Assembly: GCA_016716535.1 (NCBI GenBank)
Contig: JADJWD010000005.1
Span: 558,001-622,000 of the forward strand
DNA from: Betaproteobacteria bacterium
GTDB taxonomy: Bacteria > Pseudomonadota > Gammaproteobacteria > Burkholderiales > Burkholderiaceae_C
Direction: 5' to 3'
Length of the DNA: 64,000 nt
Both the position numbers and the translations under genes were made by a program. The notes under the pieces are model-generated. The model was given only the letters and a program-made list of their open reading frames with translations, was not told where the DNA came from and did no database searches. The number at the start of each line of letters is the position of its first letter. The stretch's first letter is position 1. Positions 8,646-17,447 of this stretch are shown piece after piece.

Positions 8646-10028
8646 TCAGCGCGCGCCCTTGCCCGTCAGCACGACGCCGATGGTCTCGAGCAGGACCACG
8701 AGGTCGAGGAAGAGGGTGTGGTTCTTCACGTAGTACAGGTCGAACTGCAGCTTCTCCTGCGAGTCCTCGACCGTCGCGCCGTAGGCGTAGCGCACCTGCG
8801 CCCAGCCGGTGACGCCGGGCTTGACGCTGTGGCGCACGGCGTAGAAGGGGATCTTCTGCGTCAGCTGCTCGACGAAGTACGGCCGCTCGGGGCGCGGGCC
8901 GACGAGGCTCATGTCGCCCTTGAGCACATTGAAGATCTGCGGCAGCTCGTCGATGCGCAGGCGCCGGATGACACGGCCGACGCGCGTGATGCGGTCGTCG
9001 TTGGCGGCGGCCCAGCGCGGCTTGCCGTCCTTCTCGGCGTCGGTGCGCATGCTGCGGAACTTGGTCACCAGGAACGGGCGGCCGTTCAGGCCCACGCGTT
9101 CCTGGCGGTAGAACACCGGACCGCGGCTTTCCAGGCGGATCAGGAGCGCCGTCACGGCCATGATCGGCGCCGCGACGAGGAACAGCAGCGTTGCGCAGAC
9201 GATGTCGAACACGCGCTTGACGAACGTGCGCAGCGCGCCCTGGTTGAAGCCGTCGCCGAAGATCAGCCAGCTCGCGCTGAGGTAGTCGATGCGGATCTGG
9301 CCGAGCGTCTTCTCGAAGTGCGTGTTGAGGTCGCAGACCTTGATGCCGCTGAGTTTGCAGTCGAGCAGCTGGCGCAGCGGCATGCCGCCGGCGCGGCGCT
9401 CGGTCAGCGCGACGACGATCTCGTCGACGCCCAGGCAGATGGCCGTCTCGGTCAGCGAGCCGCGGCTCGTCAGCAGGTCGGCCGCGGGCACGGCGACTTC
9501 ACTCTCGTTCGGGCCCGGCATGTAGCCGACGATGCGGGCATTGGGGTCCGCGGCGCGCAGCGTGGCGCCGACGACCTGCGCAGCCTGGCCGGCGCCGAAG
9601 ATCAGGATGCGCGTGCTGCCGCGCGGCACGGCGACGCGCTGCGACACGAAGATGCGGCGAAGCACGAGCGCCGAGACGCCGGCCATCACCGAGAACTGCA
9701 CCGCCTCGGGGCTGCTGAGCTGCTCGGGCAGCAGGCCGAAGATCGCATAGGCCAGCGGCAGCACCGTGATGAGCACGAAGATGCCGCGCGCCATCGAGCG
9801 CGAAAGCGACAGCGAGTTCTGCGGCTCGTACAGGCCCGAGGCGCTCGTCACGATGAACAGCGCCGCGGCAAACGACATCAACTGGCCGCCGGCCAGCGGC
9901 ACGGCCATGTGCAGGCCACCGACCTGGTAGGTGACCACGCCCAGCGCCAGCAGCAGCGCTGCCAACATGTCGAAACACATGCTTCGAAGCGAAGCACGGT
10001 GCACGTAATGTTGAAAGATTCTGATCAT
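8646..10028 (-). CDS. Exosortase-A-associated undecaprenyl-phosphate sugar-phosphate transferase
   Basis: A 460-residue inner-membrane protein expected to transfer the first sugar phosphate to undecaprenyl phosphate. The N-terminal third is a membrane region, followed by a CoA-binding-like nucleotide fold (ILIFGAGQAA). The C-terminal bacterial sugar transferase domain has KRVFDIVCATLL, a VFYRQERVGLNGRPF stretch, FRSMR, RIDELPQ.FNVLKGDMSLVGPRPE and KPGVTGWAQV. The whole matches the family found in exosortase A loci. The ATG at 10028 is chosen because it begins the first hydrophobic region; longer starts would extend into intergenic sequence. Confidence 0.92.
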   Translation of the reverse strand: MIRIFQHYVHRASLRSMCFDMLAALLLALGVVTYQVGGLHMAVPLAGGQLMSFAAALFIVTSASGLYEPQNSLSLSRSMARGIFVLITVLPLAYAIFGLLPEQLSSPEAVQFSVMAGVSALVLRRIFVSQRVAVPRGSTRILIFGAGQAAQVVGATLRAADPNARIVGYMPGPNESEVAVPAADLLTSRGSLTETAICLGVDEIVVALTERRAGGMPLRQLLDCKLSGIKVCDLNTHFEKTLGQIRIDYLSASWLIFGDGFNQGALRTFVKRVFDIVCATLLFLVAAPIMAVTALLIRLESRGPVFYRQERVGLNGRPFLVTKFRSMRTDAEKDGKPRWAAANDDRITRVGRVIRRLRIDELPQIFNVLKGDMSLVGPRPERPYFVEQLTQKIPFYAVRHSVKPGVTGWAQVRYAYGATVEDSQEKLQFDLYYVKNHTLFLDLVVLLETIGVVLTGKGAR

Positions 10029-10269
10029 GGATCTTGATCTTCTTGCCGTGCCTTGCCGGCTGTGCTCTGGGCCGATCGTTCTCGGCGGGCACCCGGGGCG
10101 GGGGGGGTGAAGGGCACTGTAAGAACCGCCTTGCGTGCGAGGCAACCCCCGCGGCGCGGGGTCGGGCGACTCGCCAACAGGATCAGTGAACTGCTGCACG
10201 ACGGTGCCGACTGCGAATGGGGCCTGGCGGAACGGTGGGGTGATGCCCGGCCGTAAGGCTCGGGCGCAA

Positions 10270-11406
10270 TCAAGGGGGTATTTGGGTCTTGGCCGCCCCG
10301 TTCGCCCCATCCACCCCCGGCTCCACCGACGCCGTCGGCTTCTCGAACCAGCGCCGCCAGAGCTTGCGGGCCAGGTGCGGGATCAACAGGTGCATCGGCA
10401 TGCGCAGCCAGTGCGAGCGCACGTACAGCAGCAGCAGCGCCGCTGCGGTGCCCGCCGTGCTGCAGGTGGCGTGCGGCGGGCGCAACGCGCGCCGGTAGCA
10501 CGCGTCCATCAGCCGCAGCACGGCGGCCGAGGGTTGCCCGGGCCGCGCGTTCGCGTGCACGTGCGCCGGCAGCGGCGTGCCGAGCAGCATCGTCATGTAA
10601 CGCACGGCGTAGAACCAGGGCCGCGCCAGGCCCAGGCTCGCGGCGCGCCGGCCCGCTTCGGCCAGCCCCGCGGGCGTGGCCAGCGCCTGCCGCGCCAGTG
10701 CGTCCAGGTCGAACAGGTCGCGCAGGCCGTTGTCGAGTTCGCCTTCGTGGAAGAGGTGGCTGGCGCTGTGCAGCAGCAGGCCGAGCGCATCGAGCGCCAG
10801 CACGCCGTCGTGCCCGGGCACCGGCACCGTGCGCTGCATCAGCGCCGCGTTGTCGACGCGCACGCGCGCGGTGTCGGGCAGGATCGCGTGGTGCACGTCG
10901 ATGTGCGTGCCGCGCCGCTCGTGCCGCATCGGCGGCAGCTCGTGCATCCAGCGGCGGTAGTACTCGTCGTCGTAGGCGTCCATCTCGGCCACGGTCCAGC
11001 CGTGCTCGACGAGCGCGCGCTCGACCTCGGCGAGCCGCTCGCGCGGCACGAGGATGTCGACATCGGAAAAGAGCCGCCCGCGGCCGGCCTCGAGCCCGAG
11101 CAGCGTGTACGCGGCGCCTTTCAGCAGCACCACCGGCACCGCGGGCGGAACGGCCTCGCGGATGCAGCGCACCTCCCAGTCGACCATCGCCCGCTGCCGC
11201 TCGGCGACGAGGTCGGCCGCCAGCAGGTGCATCGCGGCGTCGGCCGGTACGTGGTCGCGCTGCCTGCTGCCTTCCAGCACGTGCGCCAGCCGCGCGATGA
11301 GGTTCGCAGCGCGCGCCTGGCGGATCGCCAGCTCCCAGTCGAGCGGGCTCAGCGACGCGGCCGTGGCCGGGCGCAGCAGCAGCGAGACGATGAGGGGCGT
11401 GTTCAT
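10270..11406 (-). CDS. Nucleotidyltransferase family protein (NTP_transf_5-like)
   Basis: A 378-residue cytoplasmic protein. The nucleotidyltransferase core is visible as PVVLLKGAAYTLLGL and GRLFSDVDILVPRE (the DxD metal site), followed by an HGW segment and HIDVHHAI. This is the pattern of the uncharacterised nucleotidyltransferase family seen beside HprK-related kinase A. The start overlaps the preceding kinase stop (ATGA), so it is the third gene of a coupled cassette. The family is also found in lasso-peptide-like modification clusters. Substrate and reaction are unknown. Confidence 0.85.
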   Translation of the reverse strand: MNTPLIVSLLLRPATAASLSPLDWELAIRQARAANLIARLAHVLEGSRQRDHVPADAAMHLLAADLVAERQRAMVDWEVRCIREAVPPAVPVVLLKGAAYTLLGLEAGRGRLFSDVDILVPRERLAEVERALVEHGWTVAEMDAYDDEYYRRWMHELPPMRHERRGTHIDVHHAILPDTARVRVDNAALMQRTVPVPGHDGVLALDALGLLLHSASHLFHEGELDNGLRDLFDLDALARQALATPAGLAEAGRRAASLGLARPWFYAVRYMTMLLGTPLPAHVHANARPGQPSAAVLRLMDACYRRALRPPHATCSTAGTAAALLLLYVRSHWLRMPMHLLIPHLARKLWRRWFEKPTASVEPGVDGANGAAKTQIPP

Positions 11407-12329
11407 CGTTCGGTTTTCACCGTTTGCGGCGCCAGCGCGTCGAGCAACGCGACCGCCGCATCCAGGTCGCCATGCACGAGGCGAAAACACTCGGCCTCTC
11501 CGACCAGCCGCGCGAGGCCGCTGAAACCGGCCGCGCCGTGCACGTTGTAGTTGTACGCCTGTTCGGTGACCTCCATGAAGCACTCGGTGCGGGCGATGGG
11601 GGAGAGCGTCGTCGCCTCGCCGGCGCCGTAGCGCGGCAGCACGATCCAGCCGGGCCGCGCGGCCTCGCACACGCGGCTCACCGCCTCGGCGGGCGGACAC
11701 ATCAACGACAGCGTCCCCTTCGCCGTGCCGGCGATCGAGCGGCTGAACCGCGCCTCGGGCGCGAAGCGGCTGATCAGTTCGACCGACTGGTTCTTCAGGT
11801 TCACCGGCCGCGCCATGCCGGACACGGTGCCGGTGCGCAGATCGCACAACGCCAGTTCGTCCGACAAGAGCCGCCAGCCGCGGTGCGCCAGCGCAGCGCA
11901 CAGCGTGCTCTTGCCCGAGCCGGGCGGGGCGGGCAGGATCAGCGCGCGGCCGTCTCGCTCGACGACCGCGGCGTGCAGGATCAGGTACTGGTGCGCGTGC
12001 GCGACGACGCACCAGTTCAGGCCCCACTCGAGCATTACCGGCGCATGGTCCTGCGGCAGCGGCAGGAAGGCCTCGCGGCCGTCGACCGAGAAACGCGCCT
12101 GCGGCTTCAGCCAGCCGCGCACGCCGCTCACGCGGCGCACCTCGACCCGGAAATCCGAGAACCGGTCGGGCGGCAGCACGCCGAAGTCGCGGTAGAGGAA
12201 GTGCAGCGCCTCGGCCACCTGCGGCAGGTCGGACGTGACGCGCACGACAAAAGGCGGCGTGGCCAGCAGCAACTCGCCACGCGCGAGCAGCCGGCGCAGC
12301 GCCGGCGCCTCGAGGTCCGCCAGCCTCAC
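11403..12329 (-). CDS. HprK-related kinase A (HPr-rel-A system)
   Basis: A 308-residue protein related to the C-terminal P-loop kinase domain of HPr kinase. The Walker A is LPAPPGSGKSTL (about 133-144), followed by WRLLSDELALCDL and a later GMARPVNLKNQ segment, as in HprK-related kinase A. It lacks the N-terminal domain of true HprK and there is no HPr or PTS gene nearby. The GTG at 12329 overlaps the stop of the PqqD-like gene (GTGA) and gives a start matching the family; the open frame extends far upstream without resemblance. The substrate is unknown. Relatives in lasso peptide clusters phosphorylate a precursor peptide, so a peptide or protein target is inferred. Confidence 0.88.
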   Translation of the reverse strand: MRLADLEAPALRRLLARGELLLATPPFVVRVTSDLPQVAEALHFLYRDFGVLPPDRFSDFRVEVRRVSGVRGWLKPQARFSVDGREAFLPLPQDHAPVMLEWGLNWCVVAHAHQYLILHAAVVERDGRALILPAPPGSGKSTLCAALAHRGWRLLSDELALCDLRTGTVSGMARPVNLKNQSVELISRFAPEARFSRSIAGTAKGTLSLMCPPAEAVSRVCEAARPGWIVLPRYGAGEATTLSPIARTECFMEVTEQAYNYNVHGAAGFSGLARLVGEAECFRLVHGDLDAAVALLDALAPQTVKTER

Positions 12330-12628
12330 TGCTGCGGCCCTTGGACGAGGTGCAGCGACTGGAGCACGCGCAGCGCGTGCGCCACCCGGTGGCGGCCGTC
12401 GTGGGCGTGCCAGGCTTCGTCGAGGTCGAACAGGCCCGCCACCAGCTCGTCGAAGGTGCATGGCCGCTCGGCGACCATCAGGTAGAGCTCGAAGCTCAGC
12501 GGGTCGAGCCGATGTGTGTCGCCCGAGGCACTGTCGAAGACGATGCCATCGTCGGCGCACGGCCAGCTGGCCGACAAAGTGCCCGGCCGCGCGCGCCAGA
12601 GCGCCGTTTCAGCCCCGAGGTGCGTCAA
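12326..12628 (-). CDS. HPr-rel-A system PqqD-family peptide-binding protein
   Basis: About 100 residues from a TTG start at 12628, the only plausible initiator between the upstream stop and the domain. The PqqD/RRE-like fold is indicated by WRARPG, then IVFDSASGDTHRLDPLSFELY and CTFDELVAGLFD, which is the pattern of PqqD-family proteins paired with HprK-related kinase A. PqqD-type domains bind leader peptides for a modifying enzyme. It is translationally coupled to the kinase and lies 23 bases after the secreted-protein gene. The start is uncertain because no clear ribosome-binding site is seen. Confidence 0.75.
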   Translation of the reverse strand: MTHLGAETALWRARPGTLSASWPCADDGIVFDSASGDTHRLDPLSFELYLMVAERPCTFDELVAGLFDLDEAWHAHDGRHRVAHALRVLQSLHLVQGPQQ

Positions 12629-12651
12629 GGCGCGGCATCGAACCCGCTGGG

Positions 12652-13401
12652 TCAGACCGCCAGGTAGCTGGCGCTCAGGTACGTCTTGATGTCGGCAGCA
12701 TCCCAGGCGACCGACCGGCCGGGCGGCTTGTACGCGGTGCCGAGCTTGGCCATCTGGTCGAGTTGATCCGGCCCGGTGTAGGAGGTCGGATTGAGGCACT
12801 GGTTCATGACCTGCTGGTGGAACGTCTCGGCGTACTTGCGATTGAGTCCCGCGATCAGGAGGTAGTCGGCGAGGGAAGAGACGCCGTTGGAAATGAGGCT
12901 CCAGCACTTCGTACTGCCAGCGCAGCCGACCAGGCCGTTCGGGAACACCGCCGCGACGGTCAGCGTGTTCTTCGCGTACTCCGATTGCTCATAGTTCGAG
13001 TAGCTGCCGCCACCCGGCTTGGAGCGACTCCGAAGCTGGTCGCCGACGAACATCCAAGGCTGCTTCTGGTACCGCGCCGGGCCGCCCGTCCGGCCGGAGT
13101 TGTTCTGCCAGTTCGTGATGTACCAGCACTCGTCGCCGTTGATGCGCGTCGTGCCGACGTTGCGCTCGAGCCGGTTGTAGACGCTCGTGCCGGCGGCGAC
13201 GCCGTCGGCGCGCTGCGAACCCCAGGCCGAGGTGGTGTAGCAATGCCAGGCCATCACCGGGCGGCTGGTCAGCGTCAGGCCGACCGGCACCGAGCCCGCG
13301 CCCAGGCGGATGAAGCGCCGGCGGCGCTCGCGCTGCAAACGTGCCTGCTCGGCGAGATCCGGGGTGGGCGTCGCGTTGTTCTGGTTGAGCTTGTCGTCCA
13401 T
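12652..13401 (-). CDS. Secreted protein of unknown function with Tat-like signal, heading the HPr-rel-A cassette
   Basis: A 249-residue protein not recognised as any characterised family. After an acidic, Gln-rich start it has a twin-arginine-like motif in RRRRFIRLG followed by a short hydrophobic stretch, with possible cleavage near SRPVMA. The mature part is rich in Tyr, Trp, Ser and Asn and contains several Cys. Parts read WYITNWQNNSG and WSLISNGVSSLADYL. There is no PEP-CTERM tail. The ATG at 13401 precedes the Tat-like motif. Being first in the cassette with PqqD-like, HprK-like and nucleotidyltransferase genes, it could be the protein the cassette modifies; that is inference. Confidence 0.7.
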   Translation of the reverse strand: MDDKLNQNNATPTPDLAEQARLQRERRRRFIRLGAGSVPVGLTLTSRPVMAWHCYTTSAWGSQRADGVAAGTSVYNRLERNVGTTRINGDECWYITNWQNNSGRTGGPARYQKQPWMFVGDQLRSRSKPGGGSYSNYEQSEYAKNTLTVAAVFPNGLVGCAGSTKCWSLISNGVSSLADYLLIAGLNRKYAETFHQQVMNQCLNPTSYTGPDQLDQMAKLGTAYKPPGRSVAWDAADIKTYLSASYLAV

Positions 13402-13828
13402 CTCGAGCCCCTGAGGCGCCGGCTTCGGACCGGCTGAGATCCGTGGTGTCGTCGGTTTCTTGTGTGAATCTAGCAAGGCGTGCGGCGGATGCACAGGCAG
13501 CTTCGCACGCTCGGCCCGGGCCGGGCGGCAGCATCGCCACCGCCCCAGGCACACTCGGCGGCATTCTCGCCGAAGGCGGCTTCGCACACCGGATCGCCGC
13601 ATCCCCGGATCGGGGGTCGCGGCGCGCCTGCCGGCGCCCGATCTGGTACGAACGTTTGCATCCATCGGCAACATCGCACACTGCTTCGGGCGCCGCGCAA
13701 TGGCGCCGTGAAATCTCCGCGCTCGGGCGCCGGGCCGGTTGGATGGCCCGACCGGCGCGCCTTGCCCGCATGAGAACATCACTGTAAGGTCGCGTCCCGC
13801 CACGCATTTCCCCCTGTAGGAGAACAAG
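13402..13828. promoter_or_regulatory. Divergent intergenic region between the HPr-rel-A cassette and the core EPS operon
   Basis: This 427-base gap separates genes transcribed away from each other and must hold promoters for both. A perfect 12-base palindrome CGGCCCGGGCCG is at 13512-13523 and a short hairpin CCCCG-GAT-CGGGG at 13603-13615. A sequence resembling a -24/-12 element (TGGTACG...TTTGC, 13644-13659) has 11 rather than 10 bases between GG and GC, so it is not called as a sigma-54 promoter. No gene is supported here. Confidence 0.5.
13818..13823 (+). promoter_or_regulatory. Ribosome binding site supporting a TTG start
   Basis: AGGAGA lies 5 bases before the TTG at 13829. It is a strong Shine-Dalgarno sequence and decides the non-ATG start of the export lipoprotein, whose signal peptide follows directly. 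Confidence 0.8.
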
Positions 13829-14491
13829 TTGTCGAAGCCAATCACACCGGCGCGGGCCACGAGCGTCGGGTCGGGCCCGGCCCTGCGGCGCGCGGGCTTG
13901 GCGCTGCTCGCTTTGGGTTTCTCGATCCTCACCGGCTGCGGCAGCCTGAGCAACCTGCCGCCGGCCCCGGCGGCGGCCACGGCGGCCGACTACAGCTACG
14001 TCATCGGCGCCGGCGACTCGCTGTCGATCATCGTCTGGCGCAACCCGGAGATTTCGCTGTCGGTGCCGGTGCGGCCCGACGGCAAGATCTCGGCGCCGCT
14101 GGTCGACGAACTCGTCGTCCAGGGCAAGACCTCCACCGCGGTGGCGCGCGATATCGAAAAGCAGCTCGCGCGCTTCGTGCGCGACCCGGTCGTCACGGTC
14201 ATCGTCACCAGCTTCGTCGGCCCGTTCAGCGAGCAGATCCGCGTGGTCGGCGAGGCGGCCAAGCCGCAGTTCCTGCCCTTCCGCCAGAAGATGACGATGC
14301 TGGACGTGATGATCGCCGTCGGCGGCCTCACCGACTTCGCCGACGGCAACGGCGCCACCATCGTGCGCACCTCCGAGGGCAACAAGCAGTACTCGGTGCG
14401 GCTGAAGGACCTCGTGCGCCGCGGCGACGTCTCGGCCAACGTCGAGATGCGCCCGGGCGACATCCTCATCATCCCGCAGAGCTTCTTCTGA
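13829..14491 (+). CDS. XrtA-associated polysaccharide export lipoprotein (Wza/OPX family)
   Basis: A 220-residue outer-membrane polysaccharide export protein. The signal peptide ends in ILTGC with the lipidated Cys at residue 37. The Poly_export domain follows (YSYVIGAGDSLSIIVWRNPE, then VPVRPDGKISAPLVDEL), then a SLBB-like region (VVGEAAKPQFLPFRQKMTMLD). It is shorter than E. coli Wza and matches the short form of exosortase A loci. It opens the plus-strand operon, followed within 50 bases by the chain-length protein. It would form or cap the outer-membrane channel for EPS. Confidence 0.93.
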   Translation: MSKPITPARATSVGSGPALRRAGLALLALGFSILTGCGSLSNLPPAPAAATAADYSYVIGAGDSLSIIVWRNPEISLSVPVRPDGKISAPLVDELVVQGKTSTAVARDIEKQLARFVRDPVVTVIVTSFVGPFSEQIRVVGEAAKPQFLPFRQKMTMLDVMIAVGGLTDFADGNGATIVRTSEGNKQYSVRLKDLVRRGDVSANVEMRPGDILIIPQSFF

Positions 14492-14539
14492 GCCTGGCGC
14501 CCGTGCCGCTCTCCTCGTCTTCCTGACGGCCGCGTTTCG

Positions 14540-16183
14540 ATGCAAGAGATCCTCAACCAAGTCCTGAGCGCCCTGCGCGGGATGTGGAAGTTCCGCTGGC
14601 CGGGGCTCATCGTCGCGTGGGTCGTGGCCGTCGTCGGCGTGGTGATCGTCTGGCGCATCCCCGACCAGTTCGAGGCCTCGGCGCGCATCTACGTCGACAC
14701 CGACAGCATCCTCAAGCCGCTGATGAGCGGCCTGGCCGTGCAGCCCAACGTCGAGCAGCAGATCAACATGCTCAGCCGCACGTTGATGAGCCGCCCGAAC
14801 CTCGAGAAGCTCGTGCGCATGGCCGACCTGGACCTGAAGAGCCAGTCCAAGGCCGACCAGGAGGCGCTGATCGAGCGGCTGCAAAAGGGCATCCAGATGC
14901 GCACCGCGGTCGGCGGGCACAACCTGTACACGATGTCGTACCGCGACGCCGAGCCCGAGAAGGCCAAGCGCGTCATCCAGTCGCTCGTGTCGATCTTCGT
15001 CGAGTCGGGCATGGGCGCCAGCCGCAAGGACACCGCCTCGGCGCGCTCGTTCCTCGACGAGCAGATCAAGCTGCACGAGGCGAAGCTCGAGGAAGCCGAA
15101 GCGCGCATGAAGGAGTTCAGGCTGCGCAACCTCGATCGCCAGAGCCTCGACGGCAAGGACGTCACCAGCCGCATGGTCGAGATCGGCAGCCAGCTCGAGG
15201 CGGCCCGGCTGCAGCTGCGCGAAGCCGAGCGTTCGCGCGATGCGGCCAAGCGGCAGCTGGCCGAAGCACGCGGCCAGGCGCCGAGCACGGCGCTGCCGAA
15301 CCTGCTGGCGCCGCCGGCGGGCGCCACGACGACCGCCGCCGCTGCCGGCTCGTTCCCGACGCCGGAGATCGACGCGCGCATCCAGGACCAGCGCCGCAAC
15401 CTCGACGGCCTGCTGCAGCGCTTCACCGACCAGCACCCCGACGTGCTGAACGCGCGCCGGCTGATCGCCGACCTCGAAGAGCAAAAGCGCCGCGAAGTCG
15501 CCGAGCTGCAACGCCGCGCCCAGGCCGCCGCTGCAGCGGCCGCCGCGGCCGCGGCCAACGCGCCGCGCACCGCCACGTCGCCGGGTGACAGCCTCGCCGT
15601 GCAGGAGATGAGCCGCATGCTCGCCACCGCCGAGGTGCAGGTGGCGGCGATGCAGGCGCGCGTCGACGAATTCAACGGGCGCATGGCGCAGGCGCGCCAG
15701 CAGCTGAAGACCGCGCCGCAGATCGAGGCCGAGGCGGCGCAGCTGAACCGCGACTACGCGATCATCAAGAAGAACTACGAAGACCTCGTCGCGCGGCGGC
15801 AGTCGGCGGTGATGTCCGGCGAGCTCGATGTCGCCACCGGCGTCGCCGACTTCAAGCTGATCGACCCGCCGCGCGTCGCGCCGCGCCCGGTGTCGCCCAA
15901 CCGCGTGCTGCTGCTGCCGGGCGTGCTCTTCGCCGCGCTGGCGCTGGGCATCGGCTTCGCGTTCGTCGCGACGCAGGTGCGCCCGACCTTCGGCCACGGC
16001 GACGAACTGCGCCAGAAGACCGGCCTGCCGCTCTTGGGCATCGTCTCGGCGCTGATCACCGATGCCGACCGGCGGCGCGAGCGCGCCTCGATGTTCCGCT
16101 TCGTCACCGCCTCCGGCGGCTTGGTGGGCATCTTCGTCGCCGGCTTGATCGCGATGGTCGTGATGAACCGCTATGGGGCTTGA
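14540..16183 (+). CDS. XrtA-associated polysaccharide chain-length determinant (Wzz/PCP family)
   Basis: A 547-residue inner-membrane polysaccharide co-polymerase. It has an N-terminal transmembrane helix after residue 15 (WPGLIVAWVVAVVGVVIVW), a long periplasmic coiled-coil region broken by an Ala-rich stretch around residues 325-345, and C-terminal helices (VLLLPGVLFAALALGIGF and GIFVAGLIAMVVM). The second-to-last segment is followed by the usual cytoplasmic part. Length and architecture match the exosortase A chain-length family. Three bases separate it from the tyrosine kinase gene, so the two are likely coupled and act as the bipartite BY-kinase system. Confidence 0.93.
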   Translation: MQEILNQVLSALRGMWKFRWPGLIVAWVVAVVGVVIVWRIPDQFEASARIYVDTDSILKPLMSGLAVQPNVEQQINMLSRTLMSRPNLEKLVRMADLDLKSQSKADQEALIERLQKGIQMRTAVGGHNLYTMSYRDAEPEKAKRVIQSLVSIFVESGMGASRKDTASARSFLDEQIKLHEAKLEEAEARMKEFRLRNLDRQSLDGKDVTSRMVEIGSQLEAARLQLREAERSRDAAKRQLAEARGQAPSTALPNLLAPPAGATTTAAAAGSFPTPEIDARIQDQRRNLDGLLQRFTDQHPDVLNARRLIADLEEQKRREVAELQRRAQAAAAAAAAAAANAPRTATSPGDSLAVQEMSRMLATAEVQVAAMQARVDEFNGRMAQARQQLKTAPQIEAEAAQLNRDYAIIKKNYEDLVARRQSAVMSGELDVATGVADFKLIDPPRVAPRPVSPNRVLLLPGVLFAALALGIGFAFVATQVRPTFGHGDELRQKTGLPLLGIVSALITDADRRRERASMFRFVTASGGLVGIFVAGLIAMVVMNRYGA

Positions 16184-16186
16184 GGC

Positions 16187-17446
16187 ATGAGCAGCAGCCT
16201 GATCGAGCAGGCCGCCAGGCGACTGGAGCAGCTCCGGCGTGCCGGCATCGAGGTGCCGAACACCGATTGGTCCGCGCTTGGCCCGCCGACAGCGCCAGCG
16301 GCGCCCGCGGCTGCGCCTGCTGCACCCGCATCGGCTGCGCCCGCATCGGCCGCGCCTGCTGCGCCTGCTGCGCCTGCCGCTCCGGCTGCGCGTTCGGCGC
16401 CTTCCGCGCCTTCCGCGTCGACCGCGCCCGCCAGCGCCGCCCGGCCTGCCGCGCCATCGCGGTCGGCTGGCTCGGCTGGCTCGTCGGTGGCCGGCCAAAG
16501 CGCCGCCGCGAAGGCCGCCCTCGCTGCCAAGTTGGCGGCCGAAGAGGCCCGCCGCAGCGAGCCGCAGCCGGCCTCGCGCCGCGTCGATCTCGACCTGCCG
16601 GCCATTTCGGCGTCGGGCATCGTCACGCCGAACGCGCCGCGCACGCGCATGGCCGATCAGTACCGCGTCATCAAGCGGCCGTTGATCGCCAATGCCACCG
16701 GCAAGGGCGCGGCGACGATCAAGCACGCCAACCTGATCATGGTCACCAGTGCCCTGGCCGGCGAGGGCAAGAGCTTCACCGCCATCAACCTGGCGATGAG
16801 CATCGCGGCCGAGCTCGACCGCACCGTCATGCTGGTCGACGCCGACGTCGCGCGCCCCTCGGTGCTGCGCGTGCTCGGCCTGCCGCCGAGCGCCGGGCTG
16901 CTCGAGCTGCTCGAAGGCAAGGCGCAGATGTCCGACGTGCTGCTGCGCACCAACGTCGACAAGCTCACCGTGCTGCCCAGCGGCTCGCCGCATCCGAAGG
17001 CGACCGAGCTGCTGGCCAGCGAGGCGATGGTGCGGTTGCTCGACGACATGGCGACCCGCTATCCCGACCGCATCATCATCTTCGACTCGCCGCCGCTGTT
17101 GCTGACCACCGAGTCGCGCGTGCTCGCCACGCACATGGGCCAGATCGTCGTCGTCGTGCGCGCCGACGGCACGCTGCAATCCACCGTGATGCAGGCGCTC
17201 GGCACGATCGAGGCGTGCCCGGTGAAGATGATGCTGCTGAACATGGTGCGGCACGAGAGTGGCAGCGGCTACGGCTACGGCTACGGCTATGGCTACGGTT
17301 ACGGTTATGGGGACGGCTACAACTACGGCCACGGCGATTCGGTGCCGAACGGCGTCAACACCGTCGCCGCGCCGGTGCCGAGCGTCCTGCCCGAGGCAGC
17401 CGCCCCTGCCAAGGCCGGACGGCCCGCCGACAAGGCCAAGGCCTGA
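16187..17446 (+). CDS. XrtA-associated tyrosine autokinase (CpsD/CapB family)
   Basis: A 419-residue cytoplasmic BY-kinase partner of the chain-length protein. An Ala/Pro-rich, low-complexity linker occupies about residues 35-100. The kinase core has Walker A ALAGEGKS (189-196), Walker A' MLVDAD (215-220) and Walker B IIIFDSPP (296-303). The C-terminal tail contains a run of Tyr-Gly pairs (about 361-381), which is the likely autophosphorylation cluster. The next gene starts 2 bases after the stop. Phosphorylation of the tail is expected to control chain length and assembly. Confidence 0.93.
   Translation: MSSSLIEQAARRLEQLRRAGIEVPNTDWSALGPPTAPAAPAAAPAAPASAAPASAAPAAPAAPAAPAARSAPSAPSASTAPASAARPAAPSRSAGSAGSSVAGQSAAAKAALAAKLAAEEARRSEPQPASRRVDLDLPAISASGIVTPNAPRTRMADQYRVIKRPLIANATGKGAATIKHANLIMVTSALAGEGKSFTAINLAMSIAAELDRTVMLVDADVARPSVLRVLGLPPSAGLLELLEGKAQMSDVLLRTNVDKLTVLPSGSPHPKATELLASEAMVRLLDDMATRYPDRIIIFDSPPLLLTTESRVLATHMGQIVVVVRADGTLQSTVMQALGTIEACPVKMMLLNMVRHESGSGYGYGYGYGYGYGYGDGYNYGHGDSVPNGVNTVAAPVPSVLPEAAAPAKAGRPADKAKA
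17267..17332 (+). repeat. Tandem Tyr-Gly codon repeat in the kinase tail
   Basis: Near-perfect tandem copies of the hexamer GGCTAC, with third-position variants GGTTAC and GGTTAT, encode about eight consecutive Tyr-Gly pairs followed by a degenerate DGYNYGHGD stretch. The array is inside the tyrosine-kinase reading frame, and its copy number could vary by slippage in steps that keep the frame. Confidence 0.85.
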
Positions 17447-17447
17447 A

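Noticed and set aside
13644..13659. Sigma-54-like sequence TGGTACG...TTTGC upstream of the EPS operon
   Set aside because: The GG and GC pairs are 11 bases apart, one more than the required 10, and the -24 box has T for C.
17267..17332. The GGCTAC tandem array as a CRISPR or satellite repeat
   Set aside because: It is in frame inside the tyrosine kinase gene and encodes the expected Tyr-rich tail.
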